From Nageia nagi (taxonomy: Eukaryota; Pinophyta): a stretch of DNA of 64,000 nucleotides. Location: NCBI GenBank assembly GCA_050084985.1, contig JBITNC010000001.1:206584001-206648000 (forward strand). The letters are read 5' to 3'. The position numbers were made by a program, and so were the translations under genes. Below, in pieces: positions 1 through 10,872 of this stretch. Each line of letters starts with the position of its first letter. Within the stretch, counting starts at the first letter, position 1. Below the pieces are notes generated by a model. The model saw nothing but the letters and a program-made list of their open reading frames with translations. It did no database searches and was not told the DNA's origin.

Positions 1-99
1 GGTATGAAACTCCCTTAATGTCTAATATGGGATGCCAAACTTCCTCCTTTCCCAATGTTAGGTGCCAATACTCCTTAATATCTAATGTGGGTTTTGAGG
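1..99. repeat. Flank of element A with short degenerate repeats
   Basis: This is the sequence into which outer element A inserted. It holds degenerate copies of a short motif: CCTTAATGTCTAATATGGG near 13, a weaker CCCAATGTTAGGTGCC near 50, and CCTTAATATCTAATGTGGG near 73. The style is that of an LTR body, possibly the interrupted LTR of the minus-strand element F seen after 59573, but that link is inference. No gene is seen. Confidence 0.4.
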
Positions 100-1460
100 T
101 GATGATACCAAATAATGGGTTCATTTTGACATAAAAATACTATTATTTAAATACCATAAGATATGCTTCAATAATAGGATTGCATGTTTTAATATGTTTA
201 ATTAGTCTAAATAGATTAAGATTTTATATTTTTTTATTTACTAATATTTTATATTTTATGTGAAGATTTAATGCTTTGTATCTTTGTAAGAGCAATAAAA
301 GGGAAAAAAGGTATATCTCAATATTATTCAAACATAGCTCCAAAATCATGTCTTGTACTTAAGTACTACTAGCATAAGAATTGTAATTAACTTTATAGAA
401 ATGTGATCCTAGAATCAATCCTATCAAGGAAGCTTTATAATTTTAGAACACTTCACATTTTAGAATCCTTTGAGAACCTAAGGGCTTCAAAATTGGGATG
501 AAGCTTTATAATTATTGATGCTTTAGAATTATCAAGCTTTAGAATAATATGAAGCTTTAAAATGATGAAAAGATTTAGAATCACATAAAATTTGGGGGAG
601 AGCATCCTTGCAAAAATGGGTACTCATATCTTTTAACAGTTTTGAAAAAGGTTAAGTAACAAGGTAGTTATGACCTCTATAATTTTGGGTTCCAGATTTG
701 ATAGCTATTGAAGACTAGGTAAAAATAGAGATTGTATTGCTAAAGAATAGGGTTGGATTTGTATATTTCTATTATAGATAAGGGTTAGATCAATATGTTA
801 CTAATTTCAAGTACCAAACTTATTGGAAGTTGTTAAGATTTATTAGTAGTGATACATGTTGGATTTATTCCAAGTTGTAAATAATTTACTATTAATAGAA
901 TAAACCTATACTTGTACATGAATATATGATCAGTTTGATAAGATGAGACTAAGAGAATTCAATAGTTGGTTGTAAATATATTATAATAAAGAATACTTCT
1001 CAATGAATGAGAAGTAGTAAGTTAGTTAGTTAGTTAGATAGGTTAGAGAATAGAGATAGTAGTAGACTTTTTGATGTAGAATGCAATTGTAAGCATTGAA
1101 GGAATAATAGCTTGAGGTTGTTTTCAATCTTCTAAGTCTTTTCCTAGAAAATTTGCTAAAGAAATATGGAAAACTTTATTAGTAGAGTTTACCCTATGTT
1201 TTTATTATCTTTTTATATGTTATTTATTTATTATTGTTGTTAATATTTTATATCCCATTCATGTTATATTTTCTAAGTTTATGTAGCTACATCTTTGTTA
1301 TTCTATTTTCATTTTAATTCCTACAAGTTATTTCATTCTTTTATGATTATTTAAATTTTTTGATTTCTATAAGTGTGATTCAAGAAACCACATATATAAA
1401 ATAGAGTCTCAATTGTATACAACCTTTGAAAACCAACCCTAGCTAAGTGGTGAATTGACA
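100..1460 (+). repeat. 5' LTR of outer element A
   Basis: This segment starts TGATGATACCAAATAATGG and is matched almost base for base by 58247-59572, which starts TGATGAGACCAAATAATGG. Similarity is clear to 1442/59554 and fades over the next 18 bases, so the end is approximate. Inside are repeated gaagctttagaat motifs (about 440-590) and a short TTAG run near 1020. A tRNA-Asp primer binding site follows directly, which makes this the 5' LTR. I found no convincing 5-bp target duplication around the pair. Confidence 0.85.
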
Positions 1461-1472
1461 TCTCATCATTTT

Positions 1473-1491
1473 TAGTGTCATTATCAGGGAT
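1473..1491 (+). other. Primer binding site of element A, tRNA-Asp type
   Basis: The sequence TAGTGTCATTATCAGGGAT aligns without gaps to TGGCGCCGTTGCCGGGGAT, the complement of the 3' end of plant tRNA-Asp(GTC). That is the usual primer site of Athila-type and related Ty3/gypsy elements. All seven differences are C to T or G to A, and all three CpG sites of the canonical form are lost. Its position just inside the 5' LTR is as expected. Confidence 0.85.
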
Positions 1492-2800
1492 AGTTTCTCT
1501 ATTATCTATAATGAGAGAAATCTAATTCCTACAAAATTGGAGTACCAGTTCATTTGAGCTAACTGGTCCCTAAGGTTTGGACATGTGAGAGTTTCATTAT
1601 ACATAGGGGGATATAATGTTAATTGAGATTGCTTTTTATGAATTCTTTGATGAGATTTTTACCAAGACTATGTAGAAGCTGTGTATTGCCACACTTCCTC
1701 AAACTAAATGATACAATAGAATAGGAAAGACCAATTGTGATCTTACTGGCCAAAAATAATATATTAAAGAATACTAAGGACATTTCAATTCTAAATTATA
1801 ACTTAGTATCTATATGGTTTCATGGTTAAATAGATGATCTACCTATTCTTTGGATCCCATTGAAGAAAGGTAGTCATGTGTAACTATCTATCTTTGAACT
1901 CTAAAAAGAACTATTAGTAAACTATGGTCAGTAAATTTTGTTTTGATTGTATTTTATTTTTGGTTATTAGATATAGAATTTCCTTTAAAATGGGATCAAG
2001 AGCTATAACACAATACCATAAAAACCCTCAAGTTTGTAGAAAGGATTTAATGAATGATGGAGATCGAGAGAAGTCAAGAAGTAGTCATTTATACAAAGGA
2101 AAATATAATTCATGATTAATATTATAAAAAAAATCAAATGTGTAGTATCATTCAATTGATGATTGCAAGTATATTTTAGAAATAAAGATAGCTTTGCATA
2201 GATCACATATGCAAATTATTGAAGAATTTGTTCCATAGAGTCATCAAAAGAAGCCTTTATATAGGGATACCTTTTTTAAGGAATTTGTAGATAAGATATG
2301 AATTTTTATATCCAATCCAACATTGCCCAACCACTAGCTCAATTCCCTCTTTTCTTGGATCTCTCTATACCTAATAAGGTTGAACAATCATACTCTAGTA
2401 ATCCATTGTTTGAGTATGCAACAACTTCATTTTCTCTATCCAATGTACAAGGTTTTCATATTCCACATTCCATGTTCAAAATCTTAGTGCAATCAAATTT
2501 TTAATTTTTATTTTTATTTTTACTATGATGGGGTCATTATTATCTTTAGTAAATGAAATAACAATTTTTGAGTTGATCAGTATGTCAAGATTTTTGTTCC
2601 ACACACACCATGAGGAAGTCATGCACATTCTCCATGATTATTCATTTGAGAGATATGCATCATATAATGAGAGCCTAAAGTAGCATCATAAGTAAATTAA
2701 AGAAGCAAATTCAATCCATAAGACATAAGATATATGTAGCCATTAGATTAAGGTATGGATTAGAAATAGAATTTAAAAAATAAATTTTTAGTTACTCAAT
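1492..2800 (+). other. Leader and degraded coding remnant of element A
   Basis: This is A's own sequence between its primer binding site and the insertion of B. The region 2298-2501 has an open stretch of 68 codons, and 2690-2780 reads with few stops, but I recognise no gag, protease or polymerase motif. It may be a worn gag or a non-coding leader. Element B interrupts it, and A resumes at 16856. Confidence 0.4.
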
Positions 2801-2805
2801 ATTAC

Positions 2806-4664
2806 TATTATTCTTGCAGAATCATACTCTAAATGGGTAAAATTCTTTATATTATTCATTATTTCATTTATTTATTCATTCCTTAATAAAATCCCTTTTT
2901 TAATTCTCACTTCTTATTCACTTTTATTTTATTTGTAAATACTTGTAAGTGTTTAGCCTTTACTTAAGAGTCTTGTATGTTACTAGGTAATATTTGGATT
3001 TTTGGGTCTTTGTCAAATAAAGTTAGTCAAAACTACCATTTTGTTATAAGGTGGGTGTTTTTTGTATGATGTCTCATGAGTCATGTCTACAATCTGTATA
3101 TAAGCCATAAGATAAAGAGTATCAATATTGTAAAATTAGCTAAGTCTTTTTTGGGCCTTATTTCTTGTTGTTATTGTATATAGTCTATTATATGCCTAAA
3201 TTCAACATCAAGTCTCATCCCATGTCTTGTTACTTAGGTTTAAATATTGTATAGTTCGAGGGTTATTTTTAGGTATTATTGTACATAGTCAATAGTGTTG
3301 GTTAATTCATGTAACAAACATTGTATTTAGAGTCAAGTTTAATAAGGGCCATAAAAATCCAAAGATGGCATCATACTTTGCAATGGAAATTAGTGAGCTC
3401 CAGATAACTTAGTTGGTGGGTGTTCCCAATGGTTCTTCATGGTAGGAGGTATTCACAACTCTATATTTAATAAACACTACCAATTTAAGTGATGATGTCA
3501 CACCATTTTGGATAAATTGATGGGAAATAAATATCTTAGGTTCTAATAATACCCATCAATATGTAAGAAGACCCACCAAGGGGAAGTGAGCACTGTAAGA
3601 ATAGAGGAACACCTAGGTCCACTCAATCAAGAGTGTATGACCCCAAGACTATGCCAAAATGTTGACTACAACTCATTTCCATGTGGTAGTAGTGGTTCTC
3701 TCTCAATTTTGAATGGTAATTCTTCCTTCAACCTTATAGTGGTCATATCTTGGAGCTTTAAAATAGATATATTTACTAGTTGCAAAGAGTTAGGTGGCCA
3801 TTGACTATGGTGATAGATTAATTGTACTATTAAGATGGTGGACCATACTTCATAAATTAAGGATCAATAATAGACTCACCATGGTCAAATACAACAAGTG
3901 ATGGATTGTAGCTAGAATGGTATGAAGATTGAAGGCTATATATCCCTAGGCCTTGTGCTAAATCAAAATCATGTTGTATAATTTGTTACAGTTATAGATT
4001 ATTTTGTTCATGTAAATATTTAAGTTTATACTATTCTTAGTCAAAGAGTTAGTTATAGTTATTCATGGTGAAATTTTATATTATTCTTATTCAAAGAGTT
4101 AGTTGTAGTTATTAATGGTGGAAAACCATCCTTTTGTGTACATAACATTATAAATAGTGGACTATTAGAGGTCCAAATGGCCAAACATTTTAGCAAAGTT
4201 GCCCAATGCAAGAAGTGTTTTCATACATGATAATGCAATATAATGGTATCTTATCCTATGAAATTTATGGCTATTATCTTATTTTGTAATCATTATGTAT
4301 GAAGCGTTGTCCTAAATTATGGTTGTGTATTGTAATTGTGAGACCCCAAGAGTAAGTTAGTTATTCTATTCTTAGTCTTGGAAATAGATTACTACATGTG
4401 CAATGATGCCTAGGATGACTATTTTTAGTTTGCTTTTTATAGTTTTGATTTTGATCTTTCCTATTACTCTCTACTTCTTTTATTTCTTTCCAGTTACTTT
4501 TAACCTCTTTTATAGATAGGAATAGACCTATAAACTAAATATTGAGTAAAAAACCATAATCAAAACATTGTCTCATAACCTTATACTCTTTCATGAACCC
4601 TACTATGGTAGGAAATGGAGAAATATAGTAACCAAACCTTTAGGTTACTTTATACTAATTAATA
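2806..4664 (+). repeat. 5' LTR of element B
   Basis: This LTR of about 1.86 kb is paired with 15037-16850. The terminal TG has become TA here and is intact in the partner. A 50-bp segment is duplicated in this copy (4027-4076 and 4077-4126, each with tcaaagagtt) but single in the 3' copy, which accounts for most of the length difference. Confidence 0.85.
4149..4156 (+). promoter_or_regulatory. TATA box of B 5' LTR
   Basis: TATAAATA in the context acattataaatagtgg. The same motif is kept in the 3' LTR at 16335-16342. This is the likely core promoter of the LTR, with transcription starting a few tens of bases downstream. The assignment rests on position and conservation between the two LTRs. 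Confidence 0.6.
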
Positions 4665-4678
4665 ATAGAAACATTCAA

Positions 4679-4695
4679 TTTTGGCATGCTCGATG
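4679..4695 (+). other. Candidate primer binding site of element B
   Basis: TTTTGGCATGCTCGATG lies about 14 bases after the LTR end, where a primer binding site is expected. I did not assign a tRNA; the stretch has probably been altered by cytosine decay like the rest of the element. Confidence 0.35.
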
Positions 4696-5052
4696 TTACA
4701 CAAGCAAATATCCATATCATTTAGACATGAATAGACCACATAGCTCTATTTGGTGAGCTATCACACTTGATTATTTAAATATTATAAGGTTTCTTAAACC
4801 TTATTAGCAACTTTGTTGTCATACTAGTCATATTTTTTAACCTTGGCACCTTTAATTCATAGATTTACAAGAAGTAGTGCAAAAAATTCTTCCTAATAGC
4901 CTAGATTTCTAGAGCTATCAGTTCCTTAAAGGAGGACTAGCCATAAGGTTTTTTGAACTCTCTCTCCTCAAATCCCTTTGAGAGACATTCCATTAATAGT
5001 TGTATTTTATTTAATCCATTAAAATCCTTCACCTCACACAACTAGTCCAAAC

Positions 5053-6670
5053 ATGGCTCAACCTACCCCTACATACTTTTCTACTTAGAATAATAGTCAT
5101 CTATTGGTAGTTCTTGCCAATTCTTTGGCTATTCCCCAAGCAACCTTTAACATTCTGACTAAATATGATAGATCAAGCAAAATGCCTTATGATCATTATC
5201 AAGATATATCTCTTTTGGCATCTAGCTTTGATATCAATTATGAAATTGTAATGACTAGATTGTTGTCACATTCTTTTGAAGGAAAATTAGATGAATGGTT
5301 TAGAAATATCACTCCTCAATTAATAAATACATGGGGTGAGATATGTCAAGCCTTAATTAAGATATTTTCTAAAGATGATGATGATTGCAACTTTATAAGC
5401 CTTATAGCATGTATTAAAAGACATCACCATGAATCTATGGATGATTTTAACATCAAATTTGAGAAATTTTAGAAATCCATTCCTACAACGATCAAACCAA
5501 CTAATAATCAAGCTTTGGTATACTATAGGAAAGCCTTGCACTTAGATATAAATGTATTGATTATTATGTGAGATGATACTTTCCCACAAATCTACCAAAT
5601 AACAAAACCTATTGAACACACATTGGTCTCTTCAAAAAAATTGCAATCAAGATCCATTATGCGCTTGTTTCCTAATATGCCTCTAAAGAAATCTCCATTA
5701 CAAATTCCTCATTTAATAATACTAGCTTTACCACCTCCTCCTCCAAAACCCATAATTTAGAACCAAGTACAAGCACTCCTAGCTCTTGTATATATAAGTA
5801 CAAGCACTAGTTCTAACTTGTAAGAGGAAGATTTGATAAGGAAAGTGGAGATAACTATTAGGAACCTAAAAAAAAAGCTCACTTTACAAGAGAGGTAGAA
5901 TCAAATATTCAATTTTAGGATATATGATAAGTAGTATCAACCAAGATTCTAGCCTAGAAATAATTAATAAGAATAGCCAACCACTCCCAAAGCTATAGAA
6001 AATGTAGTAATGGTTAGTTCTATAAAAAGTGATACTTTGAGTGTTATGAAATGGTGTCCTCCTTGTTCAATTCCACATTTTCCAAACTCATGTGTAGTAT
6101 ATCAACACCAAAATTTGGGCTTACATTCTAACCAAATGGTGGAACCTACATTAGACCCTAGCACAAATCTTACCATGGTAAATTTTTGGGTTTTAGGTTA
6201 TGCTAGAGAACAAGCCAACTATGTTCAAATTAGAGCTTCTACTTTAGTAGCCCTTTAGCTAAGCCAAGTCTCTTAAAAAAATCAATAAAACATTCTAGTC
6301 CAACTTGATCCAAAGAGAGGAAAGGCTCCTATGTCTCAGTAATAGAATCAAGTAAATCAACTTCTAAACCATCTAGGTTAAGATTCATAAGTCCCAGTTA
6401 ATGTTTCTCATGTTGCAAGAAACCCTACTCAAACCATAAAATATTTTTAGGAAAGAGAGAGACTTAATCCATTGAGATATCATTTCATAAATAAACATCA
6501 TAAATATAAAGCTACTCCATAATTTAGATCTTATTATCTTATAAAAACAAGTAAGTCAACCTCTTATGTTCCATACAATATTGTGGAAGAATTAAAAATA
6601 ACACCTTCTAAAATGATAATGTTTAATGCATTGAGGATTCTAGGTCAAATTGACCTTTTGCAAGAAGCTT
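5053..6670 (+). pseudogene. gag of element B (degenerate)
   Basis: Capsid and nucleocapsid polyprotein of B. The ATG at 5053 begins MAQPTPTYFS. The capsid-type block at 5104-5472 keeps the usual pattern of a short repeat of aromatic and leucine residues, with GKLDEWFRNITP, a tryptophan ten residues on (INTWGEI) and MDDFNIKFEKF. Frame breaks follow. Near 6050 a zinc-knuckle-like CPPCSIPHFPNSC has spacing C-x2-C-x3-H-x4-C. Most stops are TAG or TAA in glutamine positions. The block ends before the protease. Normal role: coating the RNA in virus-like particles. Family membership is clear from context; exact ends are approximate. Confidence 0.7.
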
Positions 6671-6789
6671 AAGAATAGTAATAAAAGGGTAAATGAGAAT
6701 AATAAAGTATTTGCAAATGCTAATGATGTCCCTCCAACTCCTATAGGTATAAAATATCTCTACCTTGTAATCTATCTCTTAGATTAGAA

Positions 6790-7130
6790 GGCTAGATAGT
6801 TTATAATTGTATGATTAATACTAGAGCTACCATTATCATTATTCCTAAAGTTGTTGCAAATGAGATGAAATTATATATAACTCGATATATAGATGATGTC
6901 ATACAACTAGATTCTTCCCTTGTATATGTAATTGGTAGTGTTAAAGGAGTTTCCATAACCCTAAATGCATTCCTTAACATTTGTATCATTCAAGATATTA
7001 TTATAGTTGATCTTCCTTCTCTGTTTGGGATCTACTTTTCTAGATAATTTACTATCAAATTGGGAGGGTATTTAGCCTTAGATTATACACACTTCCTACT
7101 TCCTTTCCAAAATAAGCATGTCAAGATCCT
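6790..7130 (+). pseudogene. Aspartic protease of element B (active site lost)
   Basis: Retropepsin-type domain that would cut the polyprotein. The active-site motif should read D-T-G-A; here it reads N-T-R-A (start of MINTRATIIIIP, about 6811), both changes being G to A. Downstream is the hydrophobic stretch IQDIIIVDLPSLFGI, matching the second half of the fold. The open reading frame 6811-7044 has no stop. It lies between gag and the RNase H-like domain. Confidence 0.7.
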
Positions 7131-7343
7131 AAATGAGAGTACCATGAATGTCCATCTTAAGAAGATAACTAAGCAAAACTACATGAATGACCCTAAGCAA
7201 GTAGAGATTTTTGAAAGGGATCCACTCATGGAATCACTACTAACCATAGAGATTCTTTTAACAAATGACCCTAATTATCAAGTCATTAACATTGGCATGG
7301 TAACTACTACTTATATGAAAATGTTGAGCCAATCTCAATCATA

Positions 7344-7860
7344 GTTTAAAGAGAACTTGAAGTATGGATGTTCTTTAATGGGGCCAGATGTAAACATGGT
7401 TGTAGAGTTGGTATTATTTTCAAATCACTTTAGGGACACATGAGAAGGGTTTCATTCGAATTGATATGGACTTGCATCAATAATGCTATTGAATATGAAG
7501 CTTTATGTTTGGGGCTATCAAAAGATATTAGCATGGGTATTAAATGCCTAGTAGTTCATGGTGATTCTAAATTAGTCATAAATTAGGTCAAAGATAAGAT
7601 CAATGCAAGGCATTGCTATCTCAATACTTATAGGAATAGGACATGCAACCTAATGGAAGCATTTCTAGCTATTAATTTTATCTCTATTCCTAGAAAGTAT
7701 AGTAAAATTATTAATGGACTTGCTAGAAAAGGAGCACAATTCAACCCTAATCATCACAAGAGAGGTAGCTGTGGGATCAAAGTTTTATGTAGGCCATTTG
7801 TACCTAACATTGTAAATTTTTGGTAGGCATTTGACTCTAATGAGCATATTATAATTTTTT
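7344..7860 (+). pseudogene. Second (archaeal-type) RNase H of element B, before RT
   Basis: An RNase H fold domain of the kind called aRNH in Tat-like elements. Seen in order: WMFFNGARCKHG (first catalytic D now N), NNAIEYEALCLGL with the catalytic E kept, VVHGDSKLVIN with the second D kept, and KIINGLAR where the last D of the usual ADGLAR has become N. One or two TAG stops occur at glutamine positions. It stands between protease and reverse transcriptase, unlike C and D, where the same domain follows the ordinary RNase H. A spacer with NVIPKGLLSFEWLFD leads into RT. Confidence 0.75.
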
Positions 7861-8079
7861 TAATAGATGAGATAGTAGGTCATATCTTTGGTATTACAAA
7901 ACCACCTGATTATTTCCAATTATCAAATGTTATTCAATTAAGAAATAATGTAATACCTAAAGGACTACTTTCCTTTGAATGGTTATTTGATTCTAAAGAT
8001 ATTTAAAGATCCAAAACCTTGGTGATTCAAAAGGAAAGTAAGTTAAGTTAGAAGTTGAACCTCAAAAATGCATAAAAGT

Positions 8080-8890
8080 TGGATCAAAATGCTTTGAGAA
8101 AGAAAAAGAGATGCTACATCAAATTTATGATGCGTTTACTAAGGTAATTTCTTAGAATTATGATGATCTAAAAACATATGAAAATAATGTGATCCAACAC
8201 ACCATTAAGCTTGAAATAGAAGTCAAGCCATATAGAAAAAAATAGAGGCCAGTTAAACCAAGAATAGAAGAAGCCATGAAATAGAATTTGCTTAAACTAT
8301 TGAATGCTAAAATTATTTATCCTATTAATCATTCTTCTTGGGTAGCAAATTTAGTCCTAGTAAGGAAAAATAATAGAGAAATTAAACTATGTAGATTTCA
8401 AAAATTTGAATCAAGTGTCTTTGTAAGATAGTTATCCTCTTCCTCCCATGAAAGAAATCTTGGAAATAGTAGTTGAGGCATATTTATTTTCAATTATTGA
8501 TGGATTTTTAGGATTCCATCAAATCTAGGTAAAGGATGAGGATAGATATAAAACTACATTTACTACCAAGTGGGGAACATTTGCATTTAGAGAATGCCTT
8601 TTGGTCTCTCCAGTGCTGGGGCTAGTTTTTAGAGAGCAATTGACTATGCCTTTGGTGAATTGATAAATAAGATAATCCTTGTCTACTTGGATAATATTAC
8701 TATATTTTATAAGATCATAAAGGATCACTTAGACCACCTTAGGTAATTTTTTAAAAAATATATGCAATTTGAGATTTCTATTAATCCCAAAAATCTATTT
8801 TTTATGGTTAACCAAGGAAAATTGTTTGGACACATTGAATCAAAATAAGGATTAGAAATCAATCTTGAAAAAATTAAGGCTATTTAGGCA
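8080..8890 (+). pseudogene. Reverse transcriptase of element B (degenerate)
   Basis: Ty3/gypsy RT. Visible blocks: HSSWVANLVLVRKNN, then a frameshift, SYPLPPMKEILE, FSIIDGFLGFHQI, KTTFTTKWGTFAFRECL, and the catalytic motif as VYLDNIT at 8681-8701, where the second aspartate of the YxDD box is now N. The thumb and connection region continues with KIKAI and LPLHSNKKDLQSFLGQINFFG. Frameshifts and TAG stops make it non-functional. Product role: copying the element RNA into DNA. Confidence 0.8.
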
Positions 8891-8989
8891 TTGCCTTTAC
8901 ACTCAAATAAGAAGGATTTACAATCATTTCTTGGTCAAATCAATTTTTTTGGAAAATTTATTAGTGATTTTTCTCATATTGTTTCTCCA

Positions 8990-9540
8990 ATCACAGTAAT
9001 GTTGAAGAAACATGCATAGTTCTCCTAGTTTGATAAAGCAAAGGAAGCTTTTCATGATATTAAAAAGGCTATAATAGAAGCTCTAGTTTTGAAAAATCCA
9101 AAAATTTTAAAAGATTTTATTATGTATGCTTATGGAGTAGAGAAAAGTATTGTAGCCATACTAGCATAAAAGGATGACCAAAAGGAAGAACATCCTATTT
9201 CCTTTCATTGTCAAACACTGCATAAACATTAGATAAAATATTCATTCATTGAAAAGAAAGTGTTCTCTATTATGAGAGTGTTGAAAACATTTAAGCATTA
9301 TGTGTCTCAAAATAAGATCCTTGCATATACCATTCACCCTATTGTCAAAAATTATGTTATTCAAGGAGAATTGGGTGAAGAAAAAGTTGGTTAGATAACA
9401 AGAATAATGGAATATGATGTTGATATTAATACAACCAAGCTTATTAGAGGAAAAGCCCTCTATGAGAAGATTGTAGAGGCAACACACATGATTGCTTTCA
9501 TAGAGGATGAAGAGCATCTAAATGAAGAGTGTGATTGGAT
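8990..9540 (+). pseudogene. RNase H (gypsy type) of element B
   Basis: This follows RT directly. Seen: FDKAKEAFHDIKKAI, KDFIMYAYGVEKSIVAIL where ordinary RNase H has a catalytic D (here Y), HPISFHCQTL, and KVFSIMRVLKTFKHYV. Loss of the catalytic D in this copy is known for Tat-like elements that own a second RNase H, so it may predate the decay. Role: removing template RNA, or only a structural tether domain. Confidence 0.65.
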
Positions 9541-9599
9541 AAAATAATATTTTAGAACTAGACCTTACTTAAAATCTTTTGACAAATTTTAGAGAATAA

Positions 9600-10765
9600 G
9601 ATTCAGGCTACAAGTACTCAAATTCAAACTAATTGATGATCATATGTATAAGAATTTTTTGATCAAACCCTATTGAGATGTGTAACTCAAGATGAACTAG
9701 AAAATTTTGCATGAATTTCATTATGGATTCTTTGGAGGACACTACATTGGTCCTAATACAATAGAAAAAATATTATAGGAGGGATATTATTGGCATACTA
9801 TATTTCAATATTCATTTAAGATAGCTTGGGAATGTGACAAGTGTAGTAGGTATGTGGGAAAAAGAAGACAAGCTGCTATGGCTTTGAAATCTATGGTTGT
9901 TGATGAACCTTTCCAAAAATGGGGTTTAGACTTCATTGTTGTTATTAATTCAAACTCTTCAATAGGTCATAAATTTTTTTTAACTATAATAGACTACTTC
10001 ACAAGGTGGTTAGAAGCAATTCCATGAAAAAGTGCAAATCAAAAGGTAGTTATGGAGATGATAAAAAGACTGATCACTCATTTTGGAATCCCATAAACCA
10101 TTGTATCAGATAATGGTTTTGCATTCATTAAGGTTAATTTATTATATTTTATTCGTAAATATGATATTCATTTATTTTTCTCTTTAACTTATTACCTATA
10201 AGGAAATGCATTGGTTGAGTTAATGAAGAAAAGCTTAACTTGGATTATTAAGAGAACCATTGAAGGGAATCCCAAATAATGGCACATAAAACTAGAATAT
10301 GCATTATGAGATGATAGAATTAGTATCAAATTAGATATCAAAACATCACCCTATGCATAAATTTATGGTAAAATGCCTATGCTACCCATTCATCTTGAGT
10401 TACCTACATTAAAGATCCTAGAAGAATTAGAAGACTATGACTTTGATCCATTACAAATCAATTTCAATCAATTGATCAAGTTGGATGAAGTTAGAAACAA
10501 AGCTTATCAGGCCTTCCAACATAGATTACCAAAATATGGTTTGATAAAAATAACTCTTCTCAGGTAAATTTTCAAATTGGAGAGGGATGAGGAAAGAGCA
10601 AATCTTGGGAAACATCAAAAATTTGATTCCCTATGGAGTAGGCCTTATATTATTATTGAATCCCTACAAAATAATGTGTTTATATTAAAGGATATTTTTG
10701 GGTCCAAAGAGTTATTTAGTGAATGGAATCCATCATAAACATTATCAGGTAATTGGGTGATTTCA
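9600..10765 (+). pseudogene. Integrase of element B (catalytic triad still present)
   Basis: DDE integrase. The zinc-binding part has HEFHYGFFGGHYIGPN and CDKCSRYVGKR. The core shows GLDF (D at 9929-9931), VSDNGFAF (D at 10109-10111) and NALVEL (E at 10217-10219). I counted 35 codons between the second D and the E, the classic D,D(35)E spacing. The three residues share one frame, which holds many TAG and TAA stops. The C-terminal part ends near 10740. There is one small frameshift near 9700. Confidence 0.82.
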
Positions 10766-10872
10766 TAACACCCTCCAAGCTTGTACAATGTAAATAGTCT
10801 TGTTTCTTTATTATGTTTCATTCATTCAATAAAAAAAATGTATATAGTATATTTTCTATAGGTGCAAATCCC

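Noticed and set aside
95-99. Target duplication of A
   Set aside because: tgagg before the 5' LTR has no counterpart after the 3' LTR. The 3' end of the LTR is uncertain, so pairing rests on the primer site, tract and LTR similarity only.
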